Positions 37,192 to 44,906 of a stretch of DNA of 64,000 bases are shown piece after piece; position 1 is the stretch's first letter; each line of letters begins with the position of its first letter. The DNA comes from Winogradskyella sp046545555 (lineage in GTDB: Bacteria > Bacteroidota > Bacteroidia > Flavobacteriales > Flavobacteriaceae), in NCBI RefSeq assembly GCF_046545555.1, contig NZ_JBHZTH010000002.1, positions 124,001 to 188,000 of the forward strand. The letters run 5' to 3'. The notes below the pieces were generated by a model. It ran no database searches. It was not told the DNA's origin and worked only from the letters and a program-made list of their open reading frames with translations. Position numbers and translations under genes: made by a program.

Positions 37192-37812
37192 ATGGCCGAG
37201 TTTATTAAAATTTATCCCGAGAATCCCAATCCGAGGGCAATACAGAAAATTATATCTGTGCTAAAAAGAGGTGGATTGGTAATCTATCCGACTGATACGG
37301 TTTATGGATTAGGCTGCGATATTACGAACATTAAAGCTCTCGAAAAGATTGCAAGAATTAAAGGTGTTAAATTAGAGAAGTCTAACTTTTCTTTTGTTTG
37401 CCAAGATTTGAGTAATCTAAGTGATTATGTTAAACAAATCGATACAACAACGTTTAAGATATTAAAACGTGCACTTCCTGGCGCTTATACTTTTATTCTT
37501 CCTGGTTCTAAAAATCTTCCTAACCCATTTAAAAAGCGTAAAACTGTTGGAATACGGGTACCAGATAACTCAATTGCTTTGGCTTTGGTGTCAGCATTAG
37601 GAAACCCAATAGTATCTACATCTATACGAGACGATGATGATGTTTTAGAATATACTACCGATCCAGAATTGATACTCGAAAAATGGGGTAATCTTGTGGA
37701 TATTGTAATTGATGGTGGGTATGGAGGCAATGAGGCTTCTACAATAATTGATTTATCTGAAAATCCGCCTGAAATTATAAGAGAAGGAAAAGGTAGTTTA
37801 GAAATTTTCTAG
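37192..37812 (+). CDS. tsaC: L-threonylcarbamoyladenylate synthase (TsaC/YrdC/Sua5)
   Basis: Makes threonylcarbamoyl-AMP from threonine, bicarbonate and ATP for t6A37 modification of ANN-decoding tRNAs. The 206-residue protein shows the YrdC fold: GGLVIYPTDTVYGLGCD near the N-terminus, KxR-type nucleotide contacts (KSNFSF, RVPDN) and SASNxSG-equivalent region (PIVSTSIRDD) late on. No Sua5 C-terminal domain. I chose ATG 37192 over an in-frame TTG at 37162. A TACTTTG at 37167-37173 is compatible with a promoter. Its stop interleaves with the convergent exporter gene. Confidence 0.92.
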   Translation: MAEFIKIYPENPNPRAIQKIISVLKRGGLVIYPTDTVYGLGCDITNIKALEKIARIKGVKLEKSNFSFVCQDLSNLSDYVKQIDTTTFKILKRALPGAYTFILPGSKNLPNPFKKRKTVGIRVPDNSIALALVSALGNPIVSTSIRDDDDVLEYTTDPELILEKWGNLVDIVIDGGYGGNEASTIIDLSENPPEIIREGKGSLEIF

Positions 37813-39020
37813 TCAATATTAGATTTCTTTAAAAAGGGATTATATGTTGTATAGAATAGGGTTAATGAAATAAGCCCACAAATCATAAAACCTATAAAAA
37901 GAGGAGTGACTGAATCTACCACAAAACCTCCTATATAATTAGCTATAGGTACAGCCATAACAGTAGAAATAAATCCATTTAATGCAGAGCCAATACCAGC
38001 AATATGTCCCATTGGTTGCATGGCTAATGCTCTAAGGTTGCCAAATAAAAATCCAATAGTAAAAAATTGAAGTGCAAAAAAAGTAATTAGGACTTCTATA
38101 GTAGGATTATTTTTTGAATAAAATAGTACTATAAAAACAATTGAAATTAATATAAAACTAACCATTGATAGATGTACAATACGTTTCATACCATATTTAA
38201 CAACTAACTGACTATTCATAAAAGTTGCTAAACCAACAGAAATAGCTAAACTTGCAAAGATGAGCGGAAATTCTTCAGCTAAACCGTATTGCTTTTCAAA
38301 AATTTGTTGAGAAGTACTTAGATATACCATGAAAGAACCTGTAATAAACCCAGATAGTAGCGTATAAATTACTGCAGACTTAATTTTAAAAAACTGAATA
38401 GTTCCTGTTTTAAAAATAGATAAACGGTAAGGAATTCGATATTTGTCTTTTAAAGTTTCTGGTTGTCTAAGCCAAAACCAAATCATAACTAAAATACCAA
38501 AAACTAATGTAAAGGTGAATATAAATTTCCAATTATATTGGTTCATTAGAAACTGCCCTAATGAAGGCGCTATAACCGGAACTAAAATAAAAACCATGAC
38601 TACAATCGATATAATTTTAGCCATATAATCACCATCGTATGAATCTCTAATCATAGCAATACTCATTGTTCGTGGTGCTGCTAAACCTGCGCCCTGCAAC
38701 ACGCGTCCCAATAGCATCATCTCAAAGTTTTTGGTTGTTATGCAAATGATTGATGCAATTACAAATAAAATAAAACCAGCATAGACTATTGGTTTTCTTC
38801 CAAAGCTATCAGATAATGGGCCAAAAACAAGTTGTCCAAAACCTAGGCCCAAAAATATTGAAGTTATTAATTTAGGATTATCTGCTGTATCGTTAACACT
38901 TAAATAATCACCAATCAAAGGAAGTGCTGGTAATACTGCATCAATTGTTAAAGCTACTATAGACATTAAGGCAGCCATTAAGACTACAAACTCAAATTGA
39001 GATCGTTTTTGATTTTGCAT
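37809..39020 (-). CDS. Bcr/CflA-type MFS multidrug exporter
   Basis: Proton-coupled drug efflux pump of the DHA1 family with 12 predicted membrane helices in 403 residues. The motif A loop between helices 2 and 3 reads GPLSDSFGRKPIVYAG, and the N-terminus has the TIDAVLPALPLIGDYL pattern of Bcr/CflA proteins, including the acidic residue in helix 1. Substrates are unknown (bicyclomycin, chloramphenicol or others in relatives). It is divergent from a DinB-like gene, with a perfect CAAAAGTA/TACTTTTG inverted repeat between them. Confidence 0.92.
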   Translation of the reverse strand: MQNQKRSQFEFVVLMAALMSIVALTIDAVLPALPLIGDYLSVNDTADNPKLITSIFLGLGFGQLVFGPLSDSFGRKPIVYAGFILFVIASIICITTKNFEMMLLGRVLQGAGLAAPRTMSIAMIRDSYDGDYMAKIISIVVMVFILVPVIAPSLGQFLMNQYNWKFIFTFTLVFGILVMIWFWLRQPETLKDKYRIPYRLSIFKTGTIQFFKIKSAVIYTLLSGFITGSFMVYLSTSQQIFEKQYGLAEEFPLIFASLAISVGLATFMNSQLVVKYGMKRIVHLSMVSFILISIVFIVLFYSKNNPTIEVLITFFALQFFTIGFLFGNLRALAMQPMGHIAGIGSALNGFISTVMAVPIANYIGGFVVDSVTPLFIGFMICGLISLTLFYTTYNPFLKKSNID

Positions 39021-39024
39021 GGCT

Positions 39025-39054
39025 CAAAAGTAAGTCAATTATTGCCTACTTTTG
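39025..39054. promoter_or_regulatory. Divergent -7 boxes forming a perfect inverted repeat
   Basis: CAAAAGTA (39025-39032) and TACTTTTG (39047-39054) are exact inverse copies 14 bases apart. Each is a TAnnTTTG -7 box for one divergent gene: the minus copy ends 4 bases before the MFS ATG (39020), the plus copy lies ahead of the DinB-like gene (ATG 39103). They may be promoters, a binding site, or both. Confidence 0.45.
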
Positions 39055-39102
39055 ATTAGAGATTCTAGTAATATCAGATTTATCTATAAAAACAGACATC
39101 CT

Positions 39103-39549
39103 ATGATAATAGACACAGTAATTGCATTATTTACGCGAGATTTAAATAAGTTAAAAGAAGAAATCAGTGCATATAAAAACGAATCCAACCTTTGGAAAAC
39201 AGATGGCTTAGTATCTAATTCTTCTGGTAATTTAGTACTTCATCTTATTGGTAATCTAAATCACTTCATTGGGGCAGGATTAGGTAATACGGGTTATATA
39301 CGTCAGCGTGATTTAGAGTTTTCTGTAAAAGATGTACAGAGATCTCAATTGATAGAACAAATTGATAAAACGATTAACGTTTTAGAGGAGACATTAAAGA
39401 ATTTAACGGTTAAAGATTTGAAAAAAGAGTATAAGTATCGCGTTTTTAAAGAGCCAACAACCACTGAATATTTTTTAATACACCTAATAATGCATTTGGC
39501 CTATCATCTAGGACAAATTAATTATCATAGACGCTTGTTAGATCAGTAA
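39103..39549 (+). CDS. DinB-like four-helix protein
   Basis: A 148-residue protein of the DinB/YfiT metal-binding four-helix superfamily (DUF1572-type). Histidines in LVLHLIGNLNHF and in HLIMHLAYHLGQINYHR sit where the superfamily binds a divalent metal. Members act as thiol-dependent transferases or have unknown roles. The ATG at 39103 is preferred over 39052, which would overlap the -7 box. It is 41 bases upstream of the ABC exporter gene. No activity can be assigned. Confidence 0.8.
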   Translation: MIIDTVIALFTRDLNKLKEEISAYKNESNLWKTDGLVSNSSGNLVLHLIGNLNHFIGAGLGNTGYIRQRDLEFSVKDVQRSQLIEQIDKTINVLEETLKNLTVKDLKKEYKYRVFKEPTTTEYFLIHLIMHLAYHLGQINYHRRLLDQ

Positions 39550-39590
39550 TCTTTTTCTCAACATTTTATATTTATAAAACATTACATTAA

Positions 39591-41354
39591 ATGCAGCATT
39601 TAAAAGAAACATCTAAAACGGATAAACCAAAAGTAACTTTAAAAACAGCTTTTAAAACGATTATTTGGCCAAGACGTAATTTGGTATTTTTAGGTTTACT
39701 ACTTATAGTTATTAGAAGCCTATCGGGATTTGTATTACCACTTGAAAGTAAAGTCCTATTGGATGATGTTGTTCCAAATAAAGATTATAATACGTTATAT
39801 CAGTTAATAGGTATTGTTATTGGAGCCATATCCATACAAGCAATTACATCCTTTATGCTAACTAAAGTATTGAGTATACAAGCTCAATATTTAATTAGTG
39901 AGTTAAGAGCGCAAGTTCAAAAAAAGGTATTGTCATTGCCTATTAGTTTCTTTGATAATACTAAATCAGGAGCCTTAGTTTCTCGCATAATGACAGATGT
40001 AGAAGGTGTTAGAAATTTAATTGGAACAGGTTTAGTGCAATTGGTTGGAGGTTCATTTACAGCAATTGTAACTTTAGTAATTCTATTAAAAATGAATGTA
40101 TGGATGACACTTTTTACATTCATACCATTATCTATTTTTGCGTTTATAGCGTTAAGAGCCTTTAAATATATTCGTCCCATTTTTAGAGCAAGAGGAAAAA
40201 TTAATGCTGAGGTAAAAGGAAGATTAAATGAAACCTTAGCTGGAGTTAGAGTTATTAAAGCCTTTAATGCAGAAGAACAAGAAAATACAGTTTTTGAAAA
40301 AGGTGTAGATAATATTTTTCAAAACGTAAAAAAGAGTTTAACAGCAACAGCTATAATGACGAGTTCGTCAACATTTTTGATTGGTTTGGCAACAACCGGA
40401 ATCATGGGAATTGGCGGTCACTATATGATTAAAGGTGAAATAACACCAGGCGACTTTCTACAATTCACATTTTTATTAGCATTTATGGTAGCTCCAATAG
40501 TTCAGATGAGTAATATCGGAAGTCAACTAACTGAAGCTTTAGCCGGATTAGATCGTACAGAAGAACTCATGAATCTGGCAGCTGAAGATGAGCAAGAAGA
40601 TCGAACGATTCAGCTTGAAACTATAAAAGGAGATATAAAGTTTAATAATGTATCCTTTGCTTACGAAGAAGGAAAACCTGTTTTACACAATATAGATTTT
40701 GATGCTCCTTCGGGTTCTGTTATTGCATTGGTTGGTAGTTCTGGTTCTGGTAAATCTACTATTGCTGGATTATCAGCTACATTTTTAAATCCAGATTCTG
40801 GCATAATAACTATAGATAATCAAGATTTATCAAAGGTAAAACTCAGTAGTTTTAGACAGCACCTTGGTGTGGTTTTACAAGATGAATTTTTGTTTGAAGG
40901 CACCATTAGAGAAAATATAATGTTTCCTAGACCAAATGCTACTGAAGCGCAATTACAGAATGCTGTAAAAGCAGCTTATGTTAATGAATTTACGGATCGT
41001 TTTGATGATGGTATAGAAACTTTAATAGGTGAAAGAGGGGTAAAACTATCTGGAGGACAGCGACAGCGTATAGCTATAGCAAGAGCAATTTTAGCCGACC
41101 CTAAGATTATTATTTTAGACGAAGCAACTTCTAACTTAGATACAGAAAGTGAAGCTTTAATTCAAAAAAGTCTATCAGAATTAACAAATAACAGAACAAC
41201 AATAGTTATCGCTCATAGATTAAGTACAATAAAACGAGCAGATCAAATATTGGTTATAGAAGCGGGTCAAATAATGGAAAGAGGCACGCACGATGAGTTA
41301 TTAGCAACTAAAGGACGTTATTATGATCTTTATACATTTCAGTCTAAAATTTAA
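39591..41354 (+). CDS. ABC exporter, fused permease and ATPase (MsbA-like)
   Basis: Half-transporter of 587 residues that should work as a homodimer. Six membrane helices occupy about residues 30-310. The nucleotide-binding domain follows with Walker A GSSGSGKST, Q-loop VVLQDEF, signature LSGGQRQR, Walker B IIILDEATS and switch histidine IAHRLST. It resembles MsbA/lipid or multidrug exporters; substrate cannot be assigned. It lies 11 bases before a GNAT gene and probably shares its transcript, which would end at the terminator at 41935. Confidence 0.94.
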   Translation: MQHLKETSKTDKPKVTLKTAFKTIIWPRRNLVFLGLLLIVIRSLSGFVLPLESKVLLDDVVPNKDYNTLYQLIGIVIGAISIQAITSFMLTKVLSIQAQYLISELRAQVQKKVLSLPISFFDNTKSGALVSRIMTDVEGVRNLIGTGLVQLVGGSFTAIVTLVILLKMNVWMTLFTFIPLSIFAFIALRAFKYIRPIFRARGKINAEVKGRLNETLAGVRVIKAFNAEEQENTVFEKGVDNIFQNVKKSLTATAIMTSSSTFLIGLATTGIMGIGGHYMIKGEITPGDFLQFTFLLAFMVAPIVQMSNIGSQLTEALAGLDRTEELMNLAAEDEQEDRTIQLETIKGDIKFNNVSFAYEEGKPVLHNIDFDAPSGSVIALVGSSGSGKSTIAGLSATFLNPDSGIITIDNQDLSKVKLSSFRQHLGVVLQDEFLFEGTIRENIMFPRPNATEAQLQNAVKAAYVNEFTDRFDDGIETLIGERGVKLSGGQRQRIAIARAILADPKIIILDEATSNLDTESEALIQKSLSELTNNRTTIVIAHRLSTIKRADQILVIEAGQIMERGTHDELLATKGRYYDLYTFQSKI

Positions 41355-41365
41355 TCTTCTTAAAA

Positions 41366-41902
41366 ATGAAAATTATATTCAATAATTATAAAATTTCTCT
41401 ATTAGATAAAAACGATGGAGTTTTGTTTTTTAATTTAATAGATTCTAACAGGCAGCGATTAGAAGATTTTTTCGCAGGAACTGTTTCTGAAACAGAGACG
41501 CTTAATGATACTTTAGATTATTGTGCAGAAATTCAAAATAGAATAAAAGCTAAAAGTTATTTTCCATATATGATTACAGATTCACATACTAATAAGTTTA
41601 TTGGATTGGTAGATGTGAAAAATATAGATTGGAATGTACCTAAAGCAGAATTAGGTTCTTTTATAGATAGTCGGTATGAAGGAAAAGGTATTGTGACTAA
41701 AGCCACAAGTTTAGTGATAGATTATATTGTTGAAGAAAACAGATTTATCAAATTATTATGCAGAGCTAATAAAAGAAATAAAGGGAGTATTGCTGTAATT
41801 ATAAAAAATGGTTTTGAGCTAGAAGGAACTATTAGAAGAGACTATAAAACAACAAAAGGAGAAATCGTTGATTTAAATTATTATGGTCGTGTGTTCGATT
41901 AA
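41366..41902 (+). CDS. GNAT N-acetyltransferase (RimJ/RimL-like)
   Basis: Acetyl-CoA-dependent N-acetyltransferase of 178 residues in the RimJ/RimL/Acetyltransf_3 group. The pattern includes an N-terminal LLDKNDGVLFFNLIDSNR, the central FIGLVDVKNIDW strand, the acetyl-CoA pyrophosphate loop in SRYEGKGIVTKA, and the closing NGFELEGTIRRDY. Relatives acetylate ribosomal proteins or small amines. It is the last gene before a strong terminator. Confidence 0.9.
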   Translation: MKIIFNNYKISLLDKNDGVLFFNLIDSNRQRLEDFFAGTVSETETLNDTLDYCAEIQNRIKAKSYFPYMITDSHTNKFIGLVDVKNIDWNVPKAELGSFIDSRYEGKGIVTKATSLVIDYIVEENRFIKLLCRANKRNKGSIAVIIKNGFELEGTIRRDYKTTKGEIVDLNYYGRVFD

Positions 41903-41934
41903 AATTAAATAAGCTAATGTTCTATAATAAATCC

Positions 41935-41962
41935 AAAGCTCATCATTTCTGATGAGCTTTTT
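41935..41962 (+). terminator. Intrinsic terminator after the ABC exporter/GNAT genes
   Basis: Perfect 11-bp stem AAAGCTCATCA/TGATGAGCTTT with a TTTC loop, followed by T residues. It lies 33 bases after the GNAT stop and separates it from merC on the other strand. Confidence 0.85.
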
Positions 41963-42088
41963 CAAACAAATCACTTAACTTAACACAATTAAGCGATTGA
42001 TATTTTCATTAACAATCAATAAATTTTGAAATTGATTATTAAGTCTTGTCTTGTTATATTTTTCCCAAACTATTGTATAGCATCAACT

Positions 42089-42502
42089 TTATTTTTTAGA
42101 CACACAATATTGCGAATTGTTACATCTACAGTGTTTTTGATTGTATAGATGTAAAACAAATAATGCAATAGCCGGTAAATAGAGTATGCCTTCTGGTACA
42201 GGTGAGAATTCAATTTTTTCATTGAAAATTAATAAACATAGAAGTATCCAATTAAACCACAAACCATATTTAATCCACTGCTTAGAGCTTTGATTAGAAG
42301 ACCAATACACTGCAAAAAAGGAAACTGCAAGAAAGATATAGTCTATTGTAGTCCACCATATAGGAGCACTTTCGCAACATGCAGCAGAGCAGGTCTGAGC
42401 AATAAATATGAATGGCGTAGCCGCGCAATGAATAAGGCAAAGACTACTAGCCATTGCGCCAATTGAATCTGAATTCTTCTTTTGAAAATATTTTGTAATC
42501 AT
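42089..42502 (-). CDS. MerC-domain membrane protein
   Basis: A 137-residue membrane protein with four hydrophobic segments and a first helix carrying paired cysteines (SLCLIHCAATPF), followed by CSAACCESAP. This is the MerC-family layout for mercury or other soft-metal transport. Its tail also carries cysteines and histidine (HCRCNNSQYC). The ATG at 42502 is chosen because the longer frame runs through the operators. It is divergent from a Fur-family regulator with shared palindromic operators, so metal-responsive expression (perhaps zinc) is likely. There is no merA, merR or merP nearby, arguing against a classical mercury operon. Confidence 0.85.
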   Translation of the reverse strand: MITKYFQKKNSDSIGAMASSLCLIHCAATPFIFIAQTCSAACCESAPIWWTTIDYIFLAVSFFAVYWSSNQSSKQWIKYGLWFNWILLCLLIFNEKIEFSPVPEGILYLPAIALFVLHLYNQKHCRCNNSQYCVSKK

Positions 42503-42511
42503 AAATTTAAA

Positions 42512-42526
42512 TGCAACTGAGTTGCA
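42512..42526. promoter_or_regulatory. Palindromic operator 1 (Fur-family box)
   Basis: TGCAAC-N3-GTTGCA, a perfect 6-bp inverted repeat (TGCAACTGAGTTGCA). It overlaps the merC -7 box (minus-strand TATTTTTG at 42525-42532), so occupancy should block merC transcription. Confidence 0.75.
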
Positions 42527-42541
42527 AAAATAATATAAAAT

Positions 42542-42572
42542 TTGACAATGCAACATAGTTGCAGTAAATTTG
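42542..42572 (+). promoter_or_regulatory. Promoter of the Fur-family regulator gene
   Basis: TTG at 42542-42544 and TAAATTTG at 42565-42572 are 20 bases apart, a textbook Bacteroidota -33/-7 pair. The -7 box ends 4 bases before the ATG at 42577, so the mRNA is predicted to be leaderless. Operator 2 lies in the spacer. Confidence 0.65.
42549..42563. promoter_or_regulatory. Palindromic operator 2 (Fur-family box)
   Basis: A second TGCAAC-N3-GTTGCA (TGCAACATAGTTGCA), 37 bases centre to centre from the first. It sits between the -33 and -7 of the regulator's own promoter and over the putative merC -33 (minus-strand TTG at 42551-42553). This suggests autorepression and co-repression of merC. Confidence 0.75.
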
Positions 42573-42576
42573 TTTT

Positions 42577-42966
42577 ATGAGTGTAAAAAGAAAGACAAAG
42601 GCGGTATCAATAATTATTTCAATTTTTGAAAGTATTTCAGATGCTATTTCTGTGGTAGATTTAGTGGATCAATTAAAAACACAGATGAACAAAACCACAG
42701 TTTATCGTATTCTTGAGCGTTTAGAAAACGAAGGTACAATTCATGCGTTTACAGGAAGTAATGGATTAAGATGGTACGCCAAATGCCATGAATGTACAGC
42801 GCATTATCATAACGATATACATCCACATTTTGAATGTAAAGATTGCGGAAAAGTAGAATGTCTAGAGATTAATATTACGATACCAAACGTAAATGATCGA
42901 AATATAATGTCAGCCAATGTATTACTATCAGGGCAATGTGTAGAATGTACGATTAATGCGGCTTAA
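42577..42966 (+). CDS. Fur-family metalloregulator (possibly Zur)
   Basis: A 129-residue metal-sensing repressor. The N-terminal winged helix includes NKTTVYRILERLENEG, the usual Fur recognition helix. The C-terminal dimerisation domain has HYHNDIHPHFECKDCGKVEC and a final CVEC, giving the two CxxC pairs of the structural zinc site and histidines for sensing. Paired palindromes in its own promoter and the divergent MerC-domain transporter suggest a zinc or similar metal response. Length is a little shorter than Fur itself (~150). The metal is inferred, not shown. Confidence 0.92.
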   Translation: MSVKRKTKAVSIIISIFESISDAISVVDLVDQLKTQMNKTTVYRILERLENEGTIHAFTGSNGLRWYAKCHECTAHYHNDIHPHFECKDCGKVECLEINITIPNVNDRNIMSANVLLSGQCVECTINAA

Positions 42967-42970
42967 AAAT

Positions 42971-43309
42971 TCAAGAAATAGAATTTCCCCATTCTGCAAT
43001 GGACAGAATTAGTGGGATTAAAGATTCGCCCAACTTAGTTAATTTATATTCTACTTTTAGTGGTGGCTTCTTAGTATAAACTTTGCGCTGAATAATTTTA
43101 TCATCTTCAAGCTTTTTTAGTTGTAAACTTAATGTTCTTTCTGTTACACTAGGCACTAGTTTTCTCAACTCATTATAACGTAATTTACCATCTATTAAGT
43201 GAAAAAGAATTACGGTTTTCCATTTTCCACCAATGACACCCATAGTGAGACTAGCACAACATGGATATTCTTTTCCGTTATATGAGTATGTTTTTTGCTC
43301 AATTTTCAT
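42971..43309 (-). CDS. HxlR-family transcriptional regulator
   Basis: A 112-residue MarR-like winged-helix regulator. The family pattern is complete: CCASLTMGVIGGKWKTVILF, then LRYNELRKLVPSVTERTLS and LKKLEDDKIIQRKVY. The N-terminal cysteine in the HxlR position can sense thiol-reactive electrophiles or formaldehyde in relatives. It is divergent from a nitroreductase-SDR-oxygenase operon with a 9-bp inverted repeat between them, and so probably represses that operon. It converges on the Fur-family gene with a 4-base gap. Confidence 0.94.
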   Translation of the reverse strand: MKIEQKTYSYNGKEYPCCASLTMGVIGGKWKTVILFHLIDGKLRYNELRKLVPSVTERTLSLQLKKLEDDKIIQRKVYTKKPPLKVEYKLTKLGESLIPLILSIAEWGNSIS

Positions 43310-43344
43310 ACTATCATTTTTGACCGTTATTGCAAATATAAAAA

Positions 43345-43379
43345 ACTATACTTAGTTTTGCTACTATAAAAAGTATAGT
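43345..43379. promoter_or_regulatory. Inverted repeat, likely HxlR operator
   Basis: ACTATACTT (43345-43353) and AAGTATAGT (43371-43379) are perfect inverse copies with 17 bases between. They lie in the 91-base gap between the divergent HxlR and nitroreductase genes. Minus-strand TATATTTG at 43333-43340 is a -7 candidate for the regulator. Confidence 0.6.
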
Positions 43380-43400
43380 ATATAAAATAAATGTAATAAT

Positions 43401-44075
43401 ATGAGTAAACCAAACATTTCAAAGAAAGATATTTTAAATGCATTTCAATACAGACATGCTACAAAAGAGTTCGATTCTACGCGCCAATTAGCAGATGATG
43501 ATATCAATTTTATTCTAAAAACAGCAAATCTATCACCAAGTTCTTTTGGCTTTGAGCCATGGCACTTTATCGTAGTTCAAGATAAAGAATTAAGAGAGTT
43601 ACTTAAGCCTGTGGCTTGGGGAGCACCTTTAAAGTTAGATACTGCAAGTCATTTTATCTTGGGTTTAAGTATGAAAGCACCAATGACCAAATGGGATTCG
43701 GATTACATTATGCATATGATGAAAGATGTAAAATATTTTCCAGAGGATGTTATAGAAATGTATTCTAAGTTCTACAGAGAGTTTCAAGAACGTGATTTTA
43801 ATTTAGACTCGGATAAAAAATTGTTTGATTGGGCCTCTAAACAAACTTATATAGCCCTTGCAAATATGATGACTTCTGCTGCTTTAAATGGAATTGATAG
43901 TTGTCCTATAGAGGGTTTTCATGAAGATAAAGCAAATACTTTATTAAAAGAAAAATTTGGTGTAGATACTGAAAAATACGGATTGTCATATATGGTAGCT
44001 TTTGGTTATAGAAAAGCAGAACCACCGCATGCTAAAACAAGACGACCTTTAGAAGAAGTCGTCACTTGGAAATAA
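43401..44075 (+). CDS. Nitroreductase-family NAD(P)H oxidoreductase
   Basis: FMN-dependent reductase of the NfsB/YdfN-like group, 224 residues. FMN contacts are suggested by the YRHATKEFDSTRQL start (Arg/His), SPSSFGFEPWHF in the middle, and GYRKAEPPHAKTRR at the end. Substrates could be nitroaromatics, quinones or electrophilic enones. It is the first gene of a three-gene operon under a divergent HxlR regulator, which in relatives responds to such electrophiles. Confidence 0.93.
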   Translation: MSKPNISKKDILNAFQYRHATKEFDSTRQLADDDINFILKTANLSPSSFGFEPWHFIVVQDKELRELLKPVAWGAPLKLDTASHFILGLSMKAPMTKWDSDYIMHMMKDVKYFPEDVIEMYSKFYREFQERDFNLDSDKKLFDWASKQTYIALANMMTSAALNGIDSCPIEGFHEDKANTLLKEKFGVDTEKYGLSYMVAFGYRKAEPPHAKTRRPLEEVVTWK

Positions 44076-44078
44076 GCC

Positions 44079-44906
44079 ATGAGTAAAAATAAAGCGAATA
44101 CTATGGGTAAGACTATATTAATCACAGGAAGTACAGACGGTATAGGTAAACTTACAGCCATTAAGCTGGCTAAAGAAGGCCATACAGTTTTTGTACATGG
44201 AAGAAACAAAGAAAAATTAAACCATGTTATTTCTGAAATAAAGGAAACTTCAGGCAATCAAAACATAGATGGTTTTGTAGCTGACTTTTCAGATATTAAA
44301 GCTGTCAAACAAATGTCAGAAGACGTTAAGGCTAAAATTGCTAAGCTAGATATTTTAATCAATAATGCAGGAATCTTTAAAACTTCCGCTACAAGTAAAT
44401 TTAAAGGTTTTGACATTCGGTTTGTTGTTAACTATTTAGCGTCTTATGTATTAACAAATGGGATATTACCAGTATTACAAAACGGAAATCACTCACGTAT
44501 TGTTAATTTAAGTTCGGCTGCACAGTCACATGTTTCTGATGCTACTCTAGCAGGAGAAAGTATCCATGATGCTAGTGAGGCATATGCTCAAAGTAAACTA
44601 GCATTAACGATGTGGAGTTTCGCTTTCGCGGAAACGAATCCAGATATCATAACCATAGCAGTAAATCCAGGCTCATTATTAAATACTAAAATGGCGAATG
44701 ACGCTTATGGGCAACACTGGTCACCAGCTGAAAAAGGTGTTTCAATTTTATATGATTTAGCCATGTCTACAGATCATGAAAATGATTCAGGCAAGTACTT
44801 TAATAATGATAAAGGTGTTTTTGGAAACGCACATCCAGATGCTTATGATGATAAGAAAATAAGTCAATTAATCACTGCCACAAAAAGTATATTGAATCAT
44901 GAATAA
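44079..44906 (+). CDS. Short-chain dehydrogenase/reductase
   Basis: Classical NAD(P)-dependent SDR of 275 residues. The Rossmann motif reads TGSTDGIGKLTA, the NNAG element is present (LINNAGIF), and the catalytic set is Ser in VNLSSAAQ with YAQSK. Basic residues after the second strand (HGRNKEK) favour NADPH. Start 44079 gives MSKNKANTMGK; ATG 44103 is a possible alternative that removes eight residues. It is 3 bases after the nitroreductase and overlaps the next gene by 8 bases. Substrate unknown. Confidence 0.93.
   Translation: MSKNKANTMGKTILITGSTDGIGKLTAIKLAKEGHTVFVHGRNKEKLNHVISEIKETSGNQNIDGFVADFSDIKAVKQMSEDVKAKIAKLDILINNAGIFKTSATSKFKGFDIRFVVNYLASYVLTNGILPVLQNGNHSRIVNLSSAAQSHVSDATLAGESIHDASEAYAQSKLALTMWSFAFAETNPDIITIAVNPGSLLNTKMANDAYGQHWSPAEKGVSILYDLAMSTDHENDSGKYFNNDKGVFGNAHPDAYDDKKISQLITATKSILNHE

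Noticed and set aside
41935..41962. Hairpin considered as a riboswitch or regulatory RNA of merC
   Set aside because: It is far from the merC start and on the 3' side of both convergent genes; it is a plain terminator.
42089..42966. merC and regulator considered as a mercury resistance operon
   Set aside because: No merA, merP, merT or MerR-type regulator is present, and the regulator belongs to the Fur family. A general metal switch fits better.
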